A stretch of 64,000 nt of DNA from Paracoccaceae bacterium (GCA_020832445.1 JAFIEO010000039.1:124001-188000); one strand, 5' to 3'. Positions 1 through 8,882 are shown, numbered from the stretch's first letter. The notes: generated by a model not told the origin, from the sequence alone. A program made the numbers and translations.

Positions 1-97
1 GCGTGCGCGCGCAAAGATGCTTTGCGCGGCCACAATCGTTTGTTAATGAAGTTCAGGATGTGACCCTGACCGGGCACGCAGCATCATTACCCTGACC

Positions 98-436
98 ATG
101 CCCACGCCGATTTCATCAATACGCAACCTTGGCCCCGCGATGGAGGCGTCATTTGCGCGTGTGGGCATTCACAGTGCCGAAGAGCTTCGCGATCTGGGCT
201 GTGACGCCGCCTATGCGGCGCTGTTGCAATCGGGTGTGCGCCCGCATTTCATCGCCTATTATGTGCTGGAAATGGGGCTGCAAGGCCGCCCGTGGAATGA
301 TTGCAAGGGCGAAGAAAAACGCCGCCTGCGCGCGCGGTTCGACGATCTGAAATTACAACATTGTCCGAAATCCCTGCCGATTGACGCCGCGCTTGATGCG
401 TTGGGTGTCATTCCAGCCCCACTACGACAGGATTGA
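98..436 (+). CDS. TfoX C-terminal domain protein
   Basis: This 112-residue protein resembles the C-terminal domain of TfoX/Sxy, a helix-hairpin-helix-like fold. Supporting segments are the opening ISSIRNLGPAMEASFARVGI, then SAEELRDLGCDAAYAALLQSG and the later GLQGRPWND. It stands alone without the N-terminal TfoX domain, as is common in alphaproteobacteria. In gamma-proteobacteria full-length Sxy is a competence co-activator, but a role for the stand-alone domain is not established, so I assign only the family. It ends 4 bp before the lytic transglycosylase start at 441 and the two are probably co-transcribed. Confidence 0.85.
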   Translation: MPTPISSIRNLGPAMEASFARVGIHSAEELRDLGCDAAYAALLQSGVRPHFIAYYVLEMGLQGRPWNDCKGEEKRRLRARFDDLKLQHCPKSLPIDAALDALGVIPAPLRQD

Positions 437-440
437 TCCC

Positions 441-956
441 ATGCCGCGTATTTTTCTAATGATTGGTGTTGTGCTTGCGCTTGCAGCCTGCGGAAATTCC
501 AGCCCGGAAGCATCGCGTGCCATGGGGTCAAGCGCGAACCTCTATCCCGGTGAAACACCGCAGATGCGCGCATTGGTGCGCCAGTATGCGGCCAAGCACG
601 ACATTCCCGAAGCCCTGCTGCACCGCGTGATCCAGCGCGAAAGCGATTACCGCCCGCATGCCCGCAATGGCCCGTATTGGGGGTTGATGCAAATTCTGCC
701 GCAAACCGCCCGCCAGATGGGCTTTCGCGGAGAGCCGCAGGATTTGCTGGATGCCGAAGTGAACTTGAAATACGCGGGCCGCTACCTGAAGGGCGCATGG
801 CTGGTGTCGAATGGGGATATTGACCGCGCGGTTATGTGGTATGCACGCGGGTATTATTATGAAGCGCGCGACCGTTGTTTGCTGGTCGCGACCGGATTGC
901 GCCAGCGCGAAGTGCGCCGTGACTGCCCGTCGCGTCAGGCCAGTGACCGCACATAG
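441..956 (+). CDS. Lytic transglycosylase, lipoprotein, SLT family
   Basis: A 171-residue murein lytic transglycosylase predicted to cleave peptidoglycan glycan strands in the periplasm. The N-terminus MPRIFLMIGVVLALAAC is a lipoprotein signal with an LAAC lipobox (lipidated Cys17). The SLT core follows: VIQRESDYRPHA carries the catalytic Glu, GLMQILPQTARQMGF is the family GLMQ motif, and a Tyr-rich helix (MWYARGYYYEA) closes the fold. The frame is open upstream to 381, but the lipoprotein signal fixes the start at 441. It is short for the family, essentially the bare catalytic domain. Confidence 0.9.
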   Translation: MPRIFLMIGVVLALAACGNSSPEASRAMGSSANLYPGETPQMRALVRQYAAKHDIPEALLHRVIQRESDYRPHARNGPYWGLMQILPQTARQMGFRGEPQDLLDAEVNLKYAGRYLKGAWLVSNGDIDRAVMWYARGYYYEARDRCLLVATGLRQREVRRDCPSRQASDRT

Positions 957-1188
957 GGACGGTTTTCCTGAAATCGCAATACCTTGGCAGACCGCATGGC
1001 AGTTAAGCCGCAGCGGTCTGTCTTGTTGTGCAGCGCAGCACCTACGGGCTGGTCGCCTTGCAAATTGCCGCGATGCAGCGATTCATGCTTGACATTATCT
1101 TGCGCTTAAATCATCCGTTTGGGTAAGAAAGTTGCGCGGCGTGTTTTTTGTGCTGCGTGCAATACCCGAACCGACCATAGGTGCCAAG

Positions 1189-3168
1189 ATGAATGACGCT
1201 GCAACCGGACCTGCCAAAGACAAGCCATGGCTGTTTCGCACTTATGCGGGCCATTCCACGGCCAAAGCCTCGAACGAACTGTATCGCATGAACCTGTCCA
1301 AGGGGCAGACGGGGCTTTCAGTGGCGTTCGATCTGCCCACGCAAACGGGCTATGACAGCGATCATGAACTGGCGCGCGGCGAAGTGGGCAAGGTCGGTGT
1401 GCCGGTCTGCCATCTGGGCGATATGCGCATGCTGTTCGACCAGATTCCGCTGGAGCAGATGAACACGTCGATGACGATCAACGCGACCGCGCCGTGGTTG
1501 CTGGCACTGTATATTGCTGCGGCGCAGGAACAGGGCGCAGATGTGACCAAGCTGAACGGCACGGTTCAGAATGACCTGATCAAGGAATACCTGTCGCGCG
1601 GCACCTATATCTGCCCGCCCGAACCCAGCCTGCGCATGATCACCGATGTTGCGGCCTATACGCGTGAATACCTGCCCAAATGGAACCCGATGAATGTGTG
1701 TTCCTACCATTTGCAGGAAGCGGGCGCGACACCCCAGCAGGAGCTGGCCTTCGCGCTGGCCACGGCCTGCGCGGTGCTGGATGACCTGAAAACCAAAGTG
1801 CCGGCTGAACATTTCCCTGTCATGGTCGGGCGGATCAGTTTCTTTGTAAACGCCGGCATCCGTTTTGTGACCGAACTGTGCAAGATGCGCGCCTTCGTCG
1901 AGTTGTGGGACGAGATTTGCCGCACCCGTTACGGGGTCGAGGATGCGAAATACCGCCGCTTTCGGTATGGCGTGCAGGTCAACAGTCTTGGGTTGACCGA
2001 ACAGCAGCCGGAAAACAACGTCTACCGCATATTGATCGAAGCGCTGGCGGTGACGCTGTCGAAGAATGCGCGCGCGCGCGCGCTGCAACTGCCCGCATGG
2101 AACGAAGCGCTTGGCCTGCCGCGCCCGTGGGACCAGCAATGGTCGTTGCGCATGCAGCAGATTCTGGCGTTTGAGACTGATTTGCTGGAATATGACGACC
2201 TGTTCGACAATAACCCCGCAGTGGAACGCAAGGTGGCCCAACTGGTGGCAGGCGCGCGCGAAGAACTGGCGCGCATTGATGACATGGGCGGCGCGGTCAA
2301 GGCCATCGATTACATGAAATCGCGTCTGGTCGAATCGAATGCCGAACGGATTGCGGGCATTGAAAGCGGCGCGACTGTGGTGGTGGGCGTCAATAAGTTC
2401 ACGACAACAGAACCCTCGCCCCTGACCACCGGCGAAGGGGCCATCATGGTGTGCGATCCGGCCGCCGAGGCTGACCAGATCGCGCGGCTGGACGCATGGC
2501 GCGCAGCGCGCGATGAGGGGGCGGTGCGCGCCGCACTGGATGATCTGCGCGCGGCAGCACGGTCGGGCGTCAATGTCATGCCCGCCTCGATCGCGGCGGC
2601 CAAGGCAGGGGCCACAACCGGCGAATGGGGCGAGACTGTGCGCGCGGCCTTTGGCCAGTACCGCGCGCCAACCGGCGTCAGCCGCGCCATGTCAAACCGT
2701 ACCGAAGGTCTGGACCCGGTGCGCGACGCAGTAGATGCGGTCAGCAGCAAACTGGGGCGGCGGTTGAAGTTTGTAGTGGGCAAGCCGGGGTTGGACGGGC
2801 ATTCCAACGGGGCCGAACAGATTGCCGCGCGTGCCCGCGATTGCGGGATGGACATCCACTATGAAGGGATCCGCCTGACGCCGGCCGAAATCGTGGCAGC
2901 CGCGCGCGATGAGGATGCGCATGTCGTGGGCCTGTCGATTCTGTCAGGGTCGCATATTCCGCTGATGGAAGAGTTGATGGCGCTGATGCAGGCCGAGGGG
3001 CTGGGACATGTGCCGGTTATTGTCGGCGGGATCATTCCTGAAGATGACGCCGCACGCCTGCGCGCCATGGGGATTGCGCAGGTCTATACGCCCAAGGATT
3101 TCCAGCTAAACCGCATCATGATGGATATTGTGGCACTGGTTGACCCCGCGCCCATCGCAGCCGAGTAA
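1189..3168 (+). CDS. ecm: Ethylmalonyl-CoA mutase (B12-dependent)
   Basis: A 659-residue acyl-CoA mutase that converts (2R)-ethylmalonyl-CoA to methylsuccinyl-CoA in the ethylmalonyl-CoA pathway for acetyl-CoA assimilation. The N-terminal barrel has the mutase signature PWLFRTYAGHSTAKASNELY and VAFDLPTQTGYDSDH. The C-terminal cobalamin domain has the DGHSNG motif with the cobalt-ligating His near residue 538, then GLSILSGSH and VGGIIPEDD. It is one polypeptide with both domains. I call it Ecm (formerly MeaA) and not methylmalonyl-CoA mutase from its 660-residue size, its overall sequence and the lack of an adjacent mutase subunit or MeaB gene. The frame is open from 1132, but family alignment favours the ATG at 1189. 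Confidence 0.9.
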   Translation: MNDAATGPAKDKPWLFRTYAGHSTAKASNELYRMNLSKGQTGLSVAFDLPTQTGYDSDHELARGEVGKVGVPVCHLGDMRMLFDQIPLEQMNTSMTINATAPWLLALYIAAAQEQGADVTKLNGTVQNDLIKEYLSRGTYICPPEPSLRMITDVAAYTREYLPKWNPMNVCSYHLQEAGATPQQELAFALATACAVLDDLKTKVPAEHFPVMVGRISFFVNAGIRFVTELCKMRAFVELWDEICRTRYGVEDAKYRRFRYGVQVNSLGLTEQQPENNVYRILIEALAVTLSKNARARALQLPAWNEALGLPRPWDQQWSLRMQQILAFETDLLEYDDLFDNNPAVERKVAQLVAGAREELARIDDMGGAVKAIDYMKSRLVESNAERIAGIESGATVVVGVNKFTTTEPSPLTTGEGAIMVCDPAAEADQIARLDAWRAARDEGAVRAALDDLRAAARSGVNVMPASIAAAKAGATTGEWGETVRAAFGQYRAPTGVSRAMSNRTEGLDPVRDAVDAVSSKLGRRLKFVVGKPGLDGHSNGAEQIAARARDCGMDIHYEGIRLTPAEIVAAARDEDAHVVGLSILSGSHIPLMEELMALMQAEGLGHVPVIVGGIIPEDDAARLRAMGIAQVYTPKDFQLNRIMMDIVALVDPAPIAAE

Positions 3169-3185
3169 TTTATTCGCAAAGGGGG

Positions 3186-3221
3186 GCCGCCCTTGGGGGG
3201 ATTGACCCCCCTGCGGGCGGC
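3186..3221 (+). terminator. Strong hairpin after ecm, probable terminator
   Basis: Seventeen bases after the ecm stop, GCCGCCC (3186-3192) pairs with GGGCGGC (3215-3221) and, inside it, GGGGGG (3195-3200) pairs with CCCCCC (3206-3211) around the loop ATTGA. No T-tract follows, so it may be a Rho-assisted or pausing hairpin. Confidence 0.5.
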
Positions 3222-3274
3222 ATTGCCATGGCCACGCCCAAGGCCGGTTCACACCTGCAATCCGCGCGCCATGA

Positions 3275-3298
3275 CCGCGGCGCCATACTGCGCCGCGG
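3275..3298. repeat. Perfect 9-bp inverted repeat before lysE-type gene
   Basis: CCGCGGCGC (3275-3283) and GCGCCGCGG (3290-3298) form a perfect 9-bp stem with the loop CATACT. It lies in the 200-bp gap between ecm and the exporter gene, about 70 bp before the latter's start. It is unusual in having two strong hairpins in one short gap. No T-tract follows; function unknown. Confidence 0.45.
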
Positions 3299-3368
3299 CG
3301 GAGTTTCACTTGAAAAACAATGCGCCATATCCGATAGCCCCTGACTGCACAGTAACAGGGGGCGGAAC

Positions 3369-3983
3369 ATGATTGCGGGGTTTGTCGCGGGGTTCTTTTC
3401 AGGTTTGGCATTGATCGCGGCCATCGGGGCGCAGAACGCATTTGTGCTGCGCCAGGGGCTGCGGCGCGAGCATGTGGGCGTCGTGGTGTTGATTTGCGCG
3501 GTATCAGATGCGGTTCTGGTGGCCCTTGGGGTTGCGGGGGCACAGGTCATTGCAACCGCGCTGCCGGGATTTCAGCAGATCATGCTGTGGGGGGGCGTGG
3601 CGTTTCTGGTGGCCTATGGCGCGTTGCGGTTTCGCGCGGCAGCCAAAGGGGGCGAAGCGTTGCGCCCGACGAATGGCGCTGCGGTGCCGTTGGGCCGTGT
3701 TGTGGCCATTTGTCTGGCTTTTACCTGGTTGAACCCGCATGTCTATCTGGACACTGTGGCGCTGCTGGGGGCGTTGTCGCTGCAATATGCGCCATGGCAA
3801 TGGGCCTTCGGCACCGGGGCTATCCTGTCGTCTTTTGTGTTTTTTGCAGCGCTTGGCTTCGGGGCGCGTTTGCTGGCGCCGGTTCTGGCGCGGCCACGGG
3901 CATGGATTGTTCTGGAAATCATCATCGGTGTGATCATGTGGGGTATCGCGGCGAAGCTTTTGTTGCGCGCGATTGCATTATGA
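3369..3983 (+). CDS. LysE/ArgO family amino acid exporter
   Basis: A 204-residue inner-membrane exporter of the LysE superfamily, probably exporting a basic amino acid such as arginine or lysine. The N-terminus GFFSGLALIAAIGAQNAFVLRQ is the ArgO/LysE signature (GAQNAFVLRQG). About six hydrophobic segments follow, including LGRVVAICLAFTWLNPHVYL, with the conserved LNPHVYLDT. Length matches the family. A GGGGGC ribosome-binding site precedes the ATG. No LysG/ArgP-type regulator gene is adjacent, unlike many lysE loci. Confidence 0.9.
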   Translation: MIAGFVAGFFSGLALIAAIGAQNAFVLRQGLRREHVGVVVLICAVSDAVLVALGVAGAQVIATALPGFQQIMLWGGVAFLVAYGALRFRAAAKGGEALRPTNGAAVPLGRVVAICLAFTWLNPHVYLDTVALLGALSLQYAPWQWAFGTGAILSSFVFFAALGFGARLLAPVLARPRAWIVLEIIIGVIMWGIAAKLLLRAIAL

Positions 3984-4002
3984 CATGCGCAAAGAGCTTT
4001 CG

Positions 4003-4037
4003 TTGCATTCGCTGAATTGGTAATGATATGTTACCAA
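4003..4037 (+). promoter_or_regulatory. Candidate promoter with overlapping operator of glcDEF
   Basis: A perfect inverted repeat, TTGGTAA (4017-4023) and TTACCAA (4031-4037) with a 7-base AT-rich spacer, lies 22 bp upstream of the glcD start. It overlaps a possible sigma-70 promoter: TTGCAT (4003-4008), 18-bp spacer, TATGTT (4027-4032). TGGT...ACCA half-sites are typical of GntR/FadR-family regulators such as GlcC and LldR, although this spacer is longer than usual. A repressor or activator of the glycolate operon is the natural inference. No regulator gene lies alongside. Confidence 0.5.
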
Positions 4038-4059
4038 AAACAGGGGTGGAGGGTTATCC

Positions 4060-5493
4060 ATGCACATGCCGGAACCAAACGGCACAATTCTGGCCAAGCG
4101 CGATCATGTTCTGGCGCGTCTGCAAGCCGTTCTGCCGCCAGAGGGGTTGATTACGGATGAAGCCGAACGCCGTGCGTATGAATGCGACGCGCTGACGGCC
4201 TATCGTTGCATCCCCATGGCGGTTGCCCTGCCATCATGCACCCAAGAGGTGGCCCAGATCCTGCGCATTTGCCATCAAGAAGGCGTGCCTGTTGTGCCGC
4301 GCGGGTCTGGCACATCGCTGGCCGGTGGCGCATTACCGACCGAGGATTCGATCATCCTTGGCGTGGCCCGATTGCGCGACGTGCTGGAAGTGAACACCCC
4401 CGACCGCTACATTCGCGTGCAGACCGGCATCACAAACCTTGCGGTCACCGCCGAGGTGGAGGGGGAGGGGTTCTTCTATGCGCCGGACCCCAGCAGCCAG
4501 CTGGCCTGCGCGATTGCGGGCAATATCGCCATGAATTCCGGCGGCGCGCATTGTCTGAAATACGGCGTGACCACTAACAACCTGTTGGGCGTGACCATGG
4601 TGTTGATGGATGGCACCATTGTCGAGATTGGCGGCCCCTATATGGATGCGGGCGGGCTGGACCTGCTGGGGGTCATCTGCGGATCGGAAGGGCAGCTTGG
4701 GGTTGTGACCGAAGCAACCTTGCGCATTCTGCGCCAGCCCGAAGGCGCGCGCCCCGTGCTGATGGGGTTTGACAGCAACGAAGTTGCCGGTGAATGCGTG
4801 TCCGACATCATCAAGGCAGGGATTTTGCCGGTGGCCATCGAATTCATGGACCGCCCCTGCATTCGCGCCTGCGAGGATTTCGCCAAGGCCGGATACCCCG
4901 ATTGCGAAGCCCTGCTGATTGTCGAGGTGGAAGGGGCTGCGGCCGAAATTGACGAGCAACTGGCGCTGATCAAGCAGATCGCGCAGCGCCACAACCCGGT
5001 CGCGTGGCGCGAAAGCGCATCGGCCGAGGAAAGCGCCAAAATCTGGCTGGGGCGCAAATCGGCCTTCGGGGCGATGGGGCAGATCAATGATTACATGTGC
5101 CTTGATGGCACGATCCCCGTGTCCAGCCTGCCATTCGTGCTGCGCCGGATTGGCGAGATGTCGCGCGATTACGGGCTGGATGTGGCCAATGTGTTCCATG
5201 CAGGCGATGGCAATATGCACCCGCTGATCCTGTTTGATGCCAATAAACCCGGTGATCTGGAACGCTGCGAGGCATTTGGCGCGGATATTTTGAAACTATG
5301 TGTCGAGGTGGGCGGGTGTCTGACCGGCGAGCATGGCGTGGGTATTGAAAAGCGCGATCTGATGAACGTGCAATATACGCCCGCCGACTTGGAGGCGCAG
5401 ATGCGCATCAAGGATGTGTTCGACCCCAAATGGCTGTTAAACCCCGCCAAGGTGTTCCCGCTGGCCACAAGCGCTGCGCGGCGCGCGGCATAA
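4060..5493 (+). CDS. glcD: Glycolate oxidase, FAD subunit GlcD
   Basis: The 477-residue FAD-linked catalytic subunit of glycolate dehydrogenase (oxidase), oxidising glycolate to glyoxylate at the membrane. The PCMH FAD domain has VVPRGSGTSLAGGALP near residues 80-95 and DPSSQLACAIAGNIAMNSGG. The C-terminal FAD-oxidase domain has FHAGDGNMHPLILFD and TGEHGVGIEKRDLM. It is the first gene of glcD-glcE-glcF with a good GGAGGG ribosome-binding site before the ATG. The order and presence of all three subunits make the assignment secure over other FAD-linked oxidases such as D-lactate dehydrogenase. Confidence 0.95.
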   Translation: MHMPEPNGTILAKRDHVLARLQAVLPPEGLITDEAERRAYECDALTAYRCIPMAVALPSCTQEVAQILRICHQEGVPVVPRGSGTSLAGGALPTEDSIILGVARLRDVLEVNTPDRYIRVQTGITNLAVTAEVEGEGFFYAPDPSSQLACAIAGNIAMNSGGAHCLKYGVTTNNLLGVTMVLMDGTIVEIGGPYMDAGGLDLLGVICGSEGQLGVVTEATLRILRQPEGARPVLMGFDSNEVAGECVSDIIKAGILPVAIEFMDRPCIRACEDFAKAGYPDCEALLIVEVEGAAAEIDEQLALIKQIAQRHNPVAWRESASAEESAKIWLGRKSAFGAMGQINDYMCLDGTIPVSSLPFVLRRIGEMSRDYGLDVANVFHAGDGNMHPLILFDANKPGDLERCEAFGADILKLCVEVGGCLTGEHGVGIEKRDLMNVQYTPADLEAQMRIKDVFDPKWLLNPAKVFPLATSAARRAA

Positions 5494-5571
5494 GCGCCCG
5501 CGCCCCGTTTCACCCTTTGAGTATTTTTGGCAAGATGAAGGCTGTTTTGCGCAGCCATGGAGGCCGGTGCA

Positions 5572-6672
5572 ATGCGCCCAGAAAGTGAACAAGACCTGTC
5601 CGAGATGGTGCGCAGCACCGATGCGCCCTTGCGTGTTTTGGGCGGTGGCACGCGCGATATTGGCAAACCCGTGACGGGGGCCGCACTGTCGACCGCAGGG
5701 TTGTCCGGCATCACGCTTTACGAGCCGGGCGCATTGACGCTGGTGGCGCAGGCGGGCACCCCGCTGGCGGCTGTGACCGCAGCGCTTGCCGCCGAAGGGC
5801 AGCGATTGCCGTTCGAGCCGATGGATACGCGTGCGCTGTTGGGCACAGATGGCGTGCCAAGTGTGGGCGGCATGGTGGCTGCCAATGCATCCGGCCCGCG
5901 CAGGGTGCAGGCGGGTGCGTGCCGCGACAGTCTGATCGGGGTGCGGTTCGTCGACGGGACGGGGTCCGTTGTCAAGAATGGCGGGCGTGTGATGAAAAAT
6001 GTCACTGGCTATGATCTGGTCAAGCTGATGGCGGGCAGTTGGGGCACATTGGGGGTGTTGACCGAATGTTCGTTCAAGCTGCTGCCGGTGCCAGAGTCTG
6101 AGGCCACACTGCGCAGCGCGCCCATGTCCGCGCAGGATGCACACAAGGTGATGTCAGCGGCACTTGGCACGCCCTATGAGGTGTCGGGCGCTGCGCGGGC
6201 GCTGGACGGGCATGTGTATTTGCGGGTTGAAGGGTTCGCGCGGCAGGTCGCCTATCGGTGCGCGCAGTTGCAAGCAACGCTAGGGGGCGCGTGGGATATG
6301 CTGGATGCATCTGCAAGTGCCGCGCAATGGCAAACTATCGGTGACGTGCGCGAGTTTGCAGCGCAGCCCGGAGATGTGTGGCGCGTGTCGGTCAAACCGT
6401 CACAGGCGGGCGATCTGGTGGCGCGGGCGCAATGTCCGGTGGTCATGGATTGGGGCGGCGGGCTGTTATGGATGCTGACACCGGAAGGGACGGATTTGCG
6501 CGCGCGCCTTGGGCAATTTGCAGGGCATGCGACATTGGTGCGGGCTTCACAGGCCACACGCGCCGCTTTGGCCGTGTTCCCCCCCGAAAGCCCGCCGGTT
6601 GCGGCCCTGTCGCAGGGGGTGCGCATGACATATGATCCGCGCGGGGTTTTGAACCCCGGATTGATGGGCTAG
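5572..6672 (+). CDS. glcE: Glycolate oxidase, FAD-binding subunit GlcE
   Basis: A 366-residue subunit of glycolate oxidase with a single FAD-binding PCMH domain. MRPESEQDLSEMVRS opens the protein, and GGRVMKNVTGYDLVKLMAGS followed by WGTLGVLTECSFKLLP is the GlcE signature. The frame extends upstream to an ATG at 5557, but GGAGG at 5559-5563 sits about 8 bases before the ATG at 5572, which also matches the usual family start. It lies 78 bp after glcD and 10 bp before glcF, so all three should be one transcript. Confidence 0.93.
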   Translation: MRPESEQDLSEMVRSTDAPLRVLGGGTRDIGKPVTGAALSTAGLSGITLYEPGALTLVAQAGTPLAAVTAALAAEGQRLPFEPMDTRALLGTDGVPSVGGMVAANASGPRRVQAGACRDSLIGVRFVDGTGSVVKNGGRVMKNVTGYDLVKLMAGSWGTLGVLTECSFKLLPVPESEATLRSAPMSAQDAHKVMSAALGTPYEVSGAARALDGHVYLRVEGFARQVAYRCAQLQATLGGAWDMLDASASAAQWQTIGDVREFAAQPGDVWRVSVKPSQAGDLVARAQCPVVMDWGGGLLWMLTPEGTDLRARLGQFAGHATLVRASQATRAALAVFPPESPPVAALSQGVRMTYDPRGVLNPGLMG

Positions 6673-6682
6673 GGGGCGCGTC

Positions 6683-7978
6683 ATGCAGACAAATTTCACA
6701 CCCGATCAGTTGCAAGATCCAGCCATCGCGCGGTCCAACGAGGTGCTGCGCGCCTGTGTCCATTGCGGGTTTTGCACGGCCACCTGTCCCACTTATGCCG
6801 TGCTGGGGGATGAATTGGACAGCCCGCGCGGGCGGATATACCTGATCAAGGACATGCTGGAAAAGGGGCGTCCGGCGGATGAAAAGACCGTCAAGCATAT
6901 TGACCGCTGCCTGTCGTGTCTGGCGTGTATGACCACCTGCCCGTCGGGGGTGCATTACATGCATCTGGTCGATCATGCGCGCGAGCATATTGAACGCACC
7001 TACAAGCGCCCCGTGTCGGACCGTGTGCTGCGCTGGGTACTGGCGCGGATATTGCCCTATCCCACGCGGTTCCGGCTGGCGCTGCTGGGCGCGAAACTGG
7101 GCCGGCCATTCGCGCGGGTGATGCCCGATGCACGGCTGCGCGCCATGCTGGAGATGGCCCCGAAACACATTCCGCCGGTCAGTCGCAATGACGATCCGCA
7201 GGTGTTTTCTGCCATAGGCCCAAAAAAGATGCGGGTTGCGCTGATGACGGGCTGCGCGCAGCGCGCGCTGAACACCGATATCAATGATGCCACCATCCGC
7301 CTGCTGCGCCGCCATGGTGCAGAGGTGGTGATCGCGCAGGGGCAGGGGTGTTGCGGCGCGCTGACCCACCATATGGGCAAAACCAGTGAAAGCCACGCAA
7401 CGGCCGCAAAGAATATCCATGCCTGGCACGCGGAGATGCAAGGCGACGGGCTGGATGCGATTGTCATCAATACCAGCGGTTGCGGCACCACGGTCAAGGA
7501 TTATGGCCATATGTTCCGCGATGATGCATTGGCCGACAAGGCGCGCGCTGTGGCTGACATTGCACAGGATGTGTCCGAAGTGCTGATGAAACTGGACCTG
7601 CCCGCAGGCAGCAGCCAAGGCATGAAAGTTGCCTATCACGCCGCCTGTTCCTTGCAGCACGGTCAGAAGATCAAGACTTTCCCCAAGGATTTGCTGAAAC
7701 ATGCAGGATTCGAGGTGGTGGAGCCGCGCGACAGCCATTTATGTTGCGGATCGGCGGGCACCTATAACCTGATGCAGCCCGAAATTTCAAAAGAGCTGAA
7801 ATCGCGCAAGGTGGCCACATTGGAAGCGCGCGCGCCCGATGTGATTGCTGCGGGAAATATCGGCTGCATGATGCAGATCGGGTCTGGCACAGATGTGCCG
7901 GTGGTCCACACAGTGGAATTGCTGGACTGGGCAACAGGCGGACCGATGCCCGCACAGCTGCAAAAGGATAAGGGCTGA
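6683..7978 (+). CDS. glcF: Glycolate oxidase, iron-sulfur subunit GlcF
   Basis: A 431-residue iron-sulfur subunit that passes electrons from the GlcDE flavins towards the quinone pool. Two 4Fe-4S ferredoxin motifs are present: CVHCGFCTATCP (about residues 26-37) and CLSCLACMTTCP (about 75-86). Two CCG domains follow, marked by GQGCCGALTHHMG and SHLCCGSAGTYNL, the latter of the heterodisulfide-reductase type. Length and motif order match GlcF. AGGGGGCG precedes the ATG. It is the last gene of the operon. Confidence 0.95.
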   Translation: MQTNFTPDQLQDPAIARSNEVLRACVHCGFCTATCPTYAVLGDELDSPRGRIYLIKDMLEKGRPADEKTVKHIDRCLSCLACMTTCPSGVHYMHLVDHAREHIERTYKRPVSDRVLRWVLARILPYPTRFRLALLGAKLGRPFARVMPDARLRAMLEMAPKHIPPVSRNDDPQVFSAIGPKKMRVALMTGCAQRALNTDINDATIRLLRRHGAEVVIAQGQGCCGALTHHMGKTSESHATAAKNIHAWHAEMQGDGLDAIVINTSGCGTTVKDYGHMFRDDALADKARAVADIAQDVSEVLMKLDLPAGSSQGMKVAYHAACSLQHGQKIKTFPKDLLKHAGFEVVEPRDSHLCCGSAGTYNLMQPEISKELKSRKVATLEARAPDVIAAGNIGCMMQIGSGTDVPVVHTVELLDWATGGPMPAQLQKDKG

Positions 7979-8045
7979 TTGCCATTTTATGGCCATCATG
8001 GCATGCGATATTTTCCGCAAACGCCCCTGAACCAAAGGCAGACCA

Positions 8046-8882
8046 ATGCGAATTCTGGCCGCGCTGACCGCGATCCTTGCGCTATGCGCCACCCCGCCTG
8101 TGCAGGCGCAAACCACCGACAGCCCGTTGGAAATGCTGGACAGTGGCATGCAGATCTATGGCTGGGAAGGGGTTGGCCGCGTGGATTTCGGCCAAACGGG
8201 GTTTTGCACAGGGGCGTTGATCAGCGACACCCATGTTCTGACGGCTGCGCATTGCCTGTATGACCGCCAGACGGGGGACCGTTTCCGCGATCAGGACATT
8301 ACCTTTCGGGCAGGGTATCGCAACGGGCGTGCGGTTGCCGAAGGGCGCGTGCTGCGCACTGCCATTCACCCCGGTTATGACCGTGCGGGTGGTGTATCGG
8401 CGCAAAATATCGCGCATGATCTGGCGCTGCTGGAACTGACCCACCCCATGCGGGGCTTTGGTGTTGCGGCGTTTGGTGTGCACAGCCAGCCGCGCGCGGG
8501 TGAACGGATCGGGGTTGTGTCCTATGGGCGCGGCCGCAGCGAAGCCCCCGCCTTGCAGGAAGCCTGCGATGTGCTGGGAGAGGAACGCGACGGTATTCTG
8601 GTCATGTCGTGCTCGGTCGATTTCGGATCGTCCGGCGCGCCGGTGTTTACCATCACTGACGGGCAGGCGCGCATCGTTTCCGTTGTGTCGGCCAAGGGCG
8701 ATGCCACATTGGGCGGGCGCGATGTCGAAGTGTCCTTCGGGGTGACACTGGGTGCACGGCTGGACCAGTTGCGCGCGGCCCTTGCCGAAGGGGACAGGCG
8801 GTTTATCCGCGCGCCTGACGCAAATATGACGGCCCCGCGCGAAATGAGTTCAGGGGGCGGTGCGCGGTTTCTGCGGCCCTGA
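8046..8882 (+). CDS. Secreted trypsin-like serine protease
   Basis: A 278-residue S1-family (chymotrypsin-fold) protease. Residues 1-22 (MRILAALTAILALCATPPVQAQ) are a Sec signal peptide, so it should act in the periplasm or outside. The triad is His69 in VLTAAHCLYD, Asp125 in AHDLALLEL and Ser196 in FGSSGAPVF. The usual GDSGGP appears as GSSGAP, so the residue before the nucleophile is Ser and not Asp, a variation seen in bacterial V8/Glu-specific-like S1 proteases. No PDZ domain follows, so it is not a DegP-type protein. Substrate unknown. It stands alone between glcF and hsp20. Confidence 0.85.
   Translation: MRILAALTAILALCATPPVQAQTTDSPLEMLDSGMQIYGWEGVGRVDFGQTGFCTGALISDTHVLTAAHCLYDRQTGDRFRDQDITFRAGYRNGRAVAEGRVLRTAIHPGYDRAGGVSAQNIAHDLALLELTHPMRGFGVAAFGVHSQPRAGERIGVVSYGRGRSEAPALQEACDVLGEERDGILVMSCSVDFGSSGAPVFTITDGQARIVSVVSAKGDATLGGRDVEVSFGVTLGARLDQLRAALAEGDRRFIRAPDANMTAPREMSSGGGARFLRP

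Noticed and set aside
1318-2241. Minus-strand frame opposite ecm
   Set aside because: It is a shadow of the mutase with no ribosome-binding site or domain.
6443-7738. Long minus-strand frame opposite glcE and glcF
   Set aside because: The sense-strand proteins have full family motifs; the antisense product is low-complexity His/Gln/Arg-rich sequence.
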